This document shows, in pieces, positions 58,357 through 64,000 of a stretch of DNA of 64,000 nucleotides (its first letter is position 1; each line of letters opens with the position of its first letter). The stretch covers positions 124,621-188,620 of the forward strand of contig WTPW01000762.1 of NCBI GenBank assembly GCA_009809945.1, in the 5' to 3' direction. Origin of the DNA: Gigaspora margarita. Its lineage: Eukaryota > Glomeromycota > Glomeromycetes > Diversisporales > Gigasporaceae. A model generated the notes under the pieces. That model was given only the letters and a program-made list of their open reading frames with translations, was not told the DNA's origin and ran no database searches. The translations under genes were made by a program, and so were the position numbers.

Positions 58357-58919
58357 GAATTGCGGATCCAAACTGACCACTATCACCAATAGTTCTTCCA
58401 TCTTGTATTATAATAAAGCCATTACTATCCAGAGTTATCAATGAAAAGCATGTAGCAGAAATTGTTTTGTGGATTGATAAAAAAGCTGGTATATATTCTG
58501 CATCAAATAACCTTTAACTGCTCCTTCTTGGAAGCATTGATGAATTTAGCGCTGATTCATTTTAAATTTATGCAATAAATGGCCAAATCTTGTCGTGGTC
58601 ATGAAGGTTAAAGGCACTATGAAATTCTTGGTGGATATAACCTTATCGCATGGGATAGACGAGAAAGCAATTAGTGTTATAAAGGTTGTAATGGGTGCCT
58701 ATTTTTTCATTGCTGTTTGTAATTCGATTCTAAATCGTGTAAAAATTTCAGAAAATGCAATTTATAATAGTTGTAATTATGTTCCTGACTTTGATATGAT
58801 TGTGATCTAGTAAAATTTAAGTTTCAATCAAATTTATGGATGCAGTGTCATCATACGAAAATCAAATTATAAAAAATTCCCATTTTTCAATTGATTAGAA
58901 TGAAATATTCCAATTTCAT
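58357..58919 (+). pseudogene. TLDc-domain protein relic, block B
   Basis: Same ordered pieces as 9457-10026 (SRVINEKHVAEIVLWIDKKA-like, LLLLGSIDEFSAD, VVMKVKGT, CNSILNRVKISENAIYN, VPDFDM), again with frameshifts. The small ORF 58595-58810 is part of it, not a separate gene. Confidence 0.6.
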
Positions 58920-58993
58920 AAAAATACATCATAAATTTTTATTATGCTTTTTTTTTAATATAATAAAATCAACAAAGAAATTCTTTGATAACA

Positions 58994-59194
58994 TTACGCG
59001 AATTTGTGAAATTTGAGTATTTGACAAACTAATTTACTATATTTTTGTTGATATTTGTTATATAAATATAGTCCAACCCTTCTTCCCGGTTAAACGTTAT
59101 TCATATGATTTTACAATATGAAATGTCAAAAATATATACATATATATAGTAAATTAGTTTAGTCAAATATTCAAATTTCACAAATTTGCCGTAA
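58994..59194. repeat. MITE-like inverted repeat, block-B copy
   Basis: Counterpart of 10106-10318: TTACGCGAATTTGTGAAAT... and ...TTTCACAAATTTGCCGTAA. One G is lost at the left end. Confidence 0.6.
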
Positions 59195-60436
59195 CCGATG
59201 AAAATTTTTATCTCTACTAAATCTAAATCTACTCAACTATTTGTATTATGTCGGAGGTATTATAATTACACTCATGTTTTTTTGGAAATATCTTGCGATC
59301 TCAATCCATCTTATCGAGATGAATTGAGTGGTACAAAAATCGCTTTATTCGTATCACAATAAATATAAATTTTTAAGAAAATCCATAAATTTTCTTAACG
59401 TTACTCAAATTAACCTTAAATATTTGGTTGCTGGATGTGAAGTTCGAACCTTCAGTATATTATAATAACAAAATTAACAAAATTTCAAAAAAATTGATCG
59501 GCGGCTTGGTAAAGCTATACCTAAAAAAGTTACCATTCTGATAAATAAATTTCCGAATTCACTTGCGGGAAGCACATATGGGAATAGGTCTCACAAACAA
59601 ATAGCTGATAATGTAGTATTTATTTCAGTACTTATTTTTATTATTCACTTATATCTTTTTTTCATTTATAACCCTTTACACTAATTTCTTATACAAATTA
59701 ATAAATTGCATCAATATAATATTTTTTAGATTAATAAAAAAAATTGACAAAAACTAAAAAAATCAAATTATGTAATCTTATCTTAAAGAAAATCTTTCCA
59801 GGTGACGTGGACGAAGATAGGGGATAAAAATTATTATGATAAATTTATTAAATTTATTCTTAATCATGTACAAAAAAAAAAACAATATTTTTTATATATG
59901 TTGTAAGTAGGAATGGAATTTAAGTGGATTTGGAATTTTCTAGTTAAATTAGGTTAGGTATGCGTGCACGTGCGCATGATAAAATCAACCCTAAAATGAT
60001 GATTTTATATAAAAATCTCGAATCAGCTTAGATTTGGTTTCCACTACAACTTATATTCAAATTGTAGGCTTATAAAATTATCATAAAATTTTTTGAAGTT
60101 TTGAGTTTTAATAGGATTGGTAGTACTATTATAATTGTTTGCAATCTAATTTAAAAAAACTATAATATTGCATTAGCTAAATTTATTTAATAGTATTATA
60201 TTGATGAATTTGTATAGCTAATCTAATAGAAAATATATAATTAGTATAACAGATTATAGTGAAAATAAAATGAAATATAGCATTTATAAAAAGTATTAAG
60301 TTAAAATTAAACTCTTTTTTTTAACACTAAAAGAGTTTCAAATTTTAACTTTTTTAAAAAAATTTTGTTGCTTAATTTATAGAATTAATTATAATGAAGG
60401 TAGGCATGAAAAACGTAAATCAGGGTATTACTCATG
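59195..60436. other. Non-coding, homologous to 10.3-11.56 kb
   Basis: No gene. The counterpart of the block-A ORF 10322-10633 is frameshifted here, which argues against that ORF being a gene. Confidence 0.5.
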
Positions 60437-60565
60437 AATTTCCTGTGAGCTTAAAAATTACAGCAGAGATTCTCGATGATCATATGATGCAGATGACCAT
60501 TCGGGCCATTTGTATCCTATGATCATCGGGAATCTCTGCTGTAATTTTTAAACTCCCAGGAAATT
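60437..60565. repeat. Short palindromic element, block-B copy
   Basis: AATTTCCTGTGAGCTTAAAA and the complement ending CCCAGGAAATT pair over about 50 bases per arm, centred on CAGATGACCATTCGGGCC. Confidence 0.65.
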
Positions 60566-61454
60566 GATAATACTTATTTTATAAAATTTTATATATGAAA
60601 TTTTAAAAAAAAATAAAATGCTGGCCAGTCGGGTCTATTTAAAAGTTTCATGTTATGAAAAACAAGTAATTAAATTTGTATTGCCTTATTTAAAATTATT
60701 TTATAAATTTTTATATTTAAAATAATAGCAAAGTTGTAAACATCTTTAAGCTCTAAAAAATTAATCAAAATTTATAAATACAATAAAAATAAGAACAATG
60801 ATAATAGTTATTAAAAAAAAACTTAATAAAAATACTAGTAATTAAATAATTTATATATATATATAAAATAAATCAAATTATAAATAAATACAGTATTCTA
60901 TTAATATTTGCAAAAATTATAATCTATATAGTTTATTAAAAGCACTTTAAATATTTATTTTATTATTATAAAACTATTTTAATTAATAAAAATAGTAGTA
61001 ATTATAATAATTTATATATATAAAATAAATCAAATTAAAAATAAATATTCTATTAATATTTGCAAAAATTATAAATCTGTATAGTTTTATTAAAAGCACT
61101 TTAAATATTTATTTTTATAATTATAAAACTATTTTAATTAATAAAGCTATTTCTTCTTTTTAATAGTAAACAAAGGTCGCATAGCTATTACATATTGTAA
61201 TTCTTTAATAACTCGTTATTTGTATGTTAAATGTTTTATTGATTTGATTGGAAGTTATCACGTTGTGATCAGCAGTTCATATGATCCGTAAAAATAAAAT
61301 AGATGGTGCTTTACACCATCTATTATATCAGTGTAGAACTAATTAGTTCCCCTGCATCACTAATCTAGACATGAAAAAATTCTATGCAAGTTTTTGTTTT
61401 TCATGATTGACAAAGTTAGAAAATTTTCTATATTTGCCNANGAAACNNNNNNAN

Positions 61455-61485
<31 letters not shown>

Positions 61486-61605
61486 CCTCTTGTAATTTTG
61501 CATAAGCTTTTTTCTAACTTCCTTTATAACCTTAAACTAACATTTACAGTACTTAGCTCTAACTTCGAAATCAACTTAATGCAGGCCGAGTCGATCAATC
61601 TAGAC
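60566..61605. other. Non-coding with a local duplication and an N/poly(A) gap
   Basis: About 110 bases (TATAAAATAAATCAAATTA...) occur twice (about 60,870-60,990 and 61,018-61,145). N and a poly(A) run lie at 61,439-61,483, where block A has a shorter A run. This is the empty site of the foldback element found at 11936-12866. Confidence 0.5.
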
Positions 61606-62660
61606 TAGGGCTGTTAATCGGTCCGTCCGGTCCGTCTTGGCCCAAAGACTGGCGGTCTTTTAAAAAGTTAGACCAAACTGCGTCCAGAACTGATTTGGGT
61701 TGATCAGTTATGAGACTGGAAGTACTGATTATTAGACTAATTAAATGTCATGTAAATTGCGCTAACATATTAATTTATTACCCGTTATTATTAGACTCAT
61801 TCAAATAATTAGTTTATTACTCGTTTCATTACATAAAAGCTACCTCTAAACAATATTTAAACCTGTATATTATTATTAGAACTAGTGATAATGCGTAAGA
61901 ATTTTGAAAACCATGATATGATTTTGTAGATATATTTTTATGCGAGTAAGCCAGCATAATGCAGGCCAATTTATCTCAAGAAAAGCATTTTTTGAAAGTT
62001 CCAAACTGGAAAAAATTTTTAGCAAGATCAAGAGTAGAATTGGAACAAAGTTCCTAAATATTCCTAATGGAGCGTTTTTTATAAACTAGGTATAATACTG
62101 CTCATTATGCGTATCATGTATAAAAAGCATTGAATTACTTATCACTAAATTAAAATATTTAGTTGTGCTTTGCTCTTTAAATTCAAAGTCAGTATTAATA
62201 ATATAATCTTCAATAATCATAATATTTATTTATAGCTTTAATTGCTAATGCTAATACTAATTTGCCTTTTATAGCCAAAAAATATTTATTTTTTAATTTG
62301 AAAGCAAAGAAAAATTAATAATTTAAAGGAATCAAAAAACTTGAAAGTAATGCATCGAATCAAAGTTGTAACTAAATAAATAAAGTATTCACATGAATGT
62401 TTAAAATATAAACCTTTTAATAATGCACCTAATTTTAAAAAATATTTTGTGAGGATATAAATCTAATTTTAAAAAAATGTTTCGCGAAGATATAAAATAA
62501 ATATTAAATAAGAAAAAACCTATTTAAAATTTTTAAATTTATTATTGGTGTTTAAGTCTCTAAAAATTAACCTCGTATATTACAAAAAATTAGGCTATAT
62601 ATGTTACAATAATTTAAAGCTGACTATATTAGGACCGATAGTCCGCAGGATCTTCGGATC
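61606..62660. mobile_element. hAT-type MITE, TAGGGCTG end, right end lost
   Basis: Starts TAGGGCTGTTAATCGGTCCG after ATCTAGAC and follows the block-A element (13497) up to GACCGATAGTCC; the right terminal repeat is missing. The 14570-15885 element is absent, so its empty site is preserved near 62,640. Confidence 0.65.
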
Positions 62661-62830
62661 TTCGTGTAACATAAACAACCCCGATTTCTAAGTAAAAAAT
62701 GCATATCATGAAATTTCACCTATAATGAAAGCTTTTCTATGTTAAAAATAAACAAAAAAGGGGGTATTATTATCAAAATTTCGTTTTACATCGGATGTAG
62801 ATCATTTTCTTGACATAAGGGGAATCGACC
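62661..62830. other. Block-B-specific sequence of unknown origin
   Basis: About 170 bases (from GATCTTCGGATCTTCGTGTA to TCTTGACATAAGGGGAATCG) with no match in block A. They replace the right end of the hAT-type MITE; the shared flank resumes at AACCTGGTACAGAATTTTT. No ORF or repeat is recognised. Confidence 0.45.
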
Positions 62831-62966
62831 GAACCTGGTACAGAATTTTTAATTGTAATACTTTCGTAGTACAAAAATTTGTGCAAGTAACTACATAAAT
62901 TAGAAATTATGTATTAGGTCCGTCCGTACGTACGTACCTTTCACTTTTAAATATATGTTATCAGCC

Positions 62967-64000
62967 ATGTCGGATCAAAAATGCTTGCCAGACACTTACA
63001 ATGATAAAAGTCTTGTTAATATTTCGAAACAAGCAGATTTATTGTCACATGATTCTCAGGATTTTCTAAATATAGTCATAGAAGCATTATGTAATTTATA
63101 TAATGTAGAGATTGTTTTGAAACAAAATTTTAATAACTCACTTATTTACTCAATAGATAAGCATATGGCAAATTTGCAGCAAAAACCAGAAAAAATAATT
63201 AACTTATTCTTGAATAACCAAACTAATCATATTATTCAGAATAATTCTATTATTCAACATATTCTTGCAATTTGCTATGAATCTGGAAAATGGATTAAAC
63301 AGGATAATTATAAAGCATTTATTCATTATCAAAAATCAGCGAATGGAATGGGTGATATCGGTTATTGTTATCGAAATGGAATTGGAGTTAAAAAAGATTT
63401 TCATAAAGCATTCATTTATTATCAAAAATCTGCTGATATGGAAGATTATTATGGAATCAATGGTCTTGGTGATTGTTATCGAGATGGAATTGGAGTTAAA
63501 AAAGATGTCAATAAAGCATTAAGTTATTATCAAAAATCAGCAGAAATGGGCCATGCTATGGGAATAAACAACATTGGAATTTGTTATAAAAACGGAATTG
63601 GAGTTAAAAAAGATGAAAATAAGGCATTCATTTACTATCAAAAATCTGCTGATTTGAGTAATGCTGTTGGAATTAATCAAGTTGGTTACTGTTATCAAAA
63701 TGGAATTGGAATCGAAAAGGATGAACATAAGGCATTTATTTATTATCAAAAATCTGCTAATATGGGTAGTGCTGTTGGAATGAATCAAGTTGGTTACTGT
63801 TATCAAAATGGAATTGGAGTCGAAAGGGATGAACTTAAGGCATTTATTTATTATCAAAAAACCGCTGATATGGGTAGCACTACAGGAATGAATAATCTTG
63901 GTTGTTGTTATGAATATGGAATTGGAGTTGAAAGTGATAATCATAAAGCATTCATTTATTATCAAAAATCTGCTAATATGGATGATATTACCGGAATAAG
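62967..64000 (+). CDS. Sel1-repeat protein, block B, open to the window edge
   Basis: From ATG at 62967 (MSDQKCLPDTYNDKSLVN) the frame stays open for 344 codons and runs off the window, so the 3' end is missing. An N-terminal region of ~105 residues without repeats is followed by at least seven Sel1 repeats of 36 residues (GIGYCYRNGIGVKKDFHKAF, IYYQKSADME and similar). All five lesions of the block-A copy are absent. Sel1 repeats form TPR-like superhelices that bind partner proteins; in this fungal group they often accompany kinases in signalling, but no partner can be named. No signal peptide or membrane segment is seen. The start is supported by its conservation in both blocks. Confidence 0.85.
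   Translation, partial: MSDQKCLPDTYNDKSLVNISKQADLLSHDSQDFLNIVIEALCNLYNVEIVLKQNFNNSLIYSIDKHMANLQQKPEKIINLFLNNQTNHIIQNNSIIQHILAICYESGKWIKQDNYKAFIHYQKSANGMGDIGYCYRNGIGVKKDFHKAFIYYQKSADMEDYYGINGLGDCYRDGIGVKKDVNKALSYYQKSAEMGHAMGINNIGICYKNGIGVKKDENKAFIYYQKSADLSNAVGINQVGYCYQNGIGIEKDEHKAFIYYQKSANMGSAVGMNQVGYCYQNGIGVERDELKAFIYYQKTADMGSTTGMNNLGCCYEYGIGVESDNHKAFIYYQKSANMDDITGI

Overview
The window is very AT-rich and intron-bearing, dense with decayed transposons, and holds no bacterial-style genes. The gene families point to an arbuscular mycorrhizal fungus (Glomeromycotina, probably Rhizophagus or a relative): TKL-type kinases preceded by a C-x2-C-x9-C-x2-C ribbon, Sel1-repeat proteins, a TLDc relic, a RecQ-like relic and a hAT transposase relic. 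This assignment comes from recognising families, not from a search. Runs of N and long homopolymers show a draft assembly.

Layout. Block A (about 150-17,990) and block B (about 41,700-64,000, cut by the window end) are two copies of one segment in the same order and strand: a kinase gene, a long non-coding stretch with a TLDc relic and foldback repeats, then a Sel1-repeat gene. Between them (18.0-41.7 kb) lies repeat-rich DNA: a RecQ-like relic, a long SINE, large foldback elements, a fragment of a third Sel1 copy, a hAT transposon with perfect 8-bp target duplications, satellite DNA and more SINEs and MITEs.

The most unusual object is the kinase gene. Ten short open stretches in block A (nine in block B) are not separate genes. 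Each ends at a GTAAG donor right after an in-frame codon and each begins after an AG with TTT (or ATT), so they read as phase-0 exons of one gene that ends in a complete kinase domain (glycine loop, VALK lysine, HRD, DLG, APE). Every internal exon is a permuted module: kinase strands beta4-beta5 and hinge, then the four-cysteine ribbon, then beta1-beta3-alphaC. The glycine loop is deleted in every module except the last. All internal exons are symmetric, so any of them can be skipped or included without losing frame. One exon in block A looks like the product of unequal crossing-over.

Decay is reciprocal. Block A keeps a nearly intact kinase gene (one nonsense codon, in exon 8) but has a dead Sel1 gene. 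Block B keeps an open Sel1 gene, but its kinase has three frameshifted exons and a 7.5-kb insertion in an intron. That insertion is a minus-strand SINE with a 10-bp target duplication, itself split by a 6.9-kb Helitron-like element carrying two satellite families and further MITEs. No tRNA gene, rRNA gene or CRISPR array was seen; tRNA-like sequences occur only as SINE heads.
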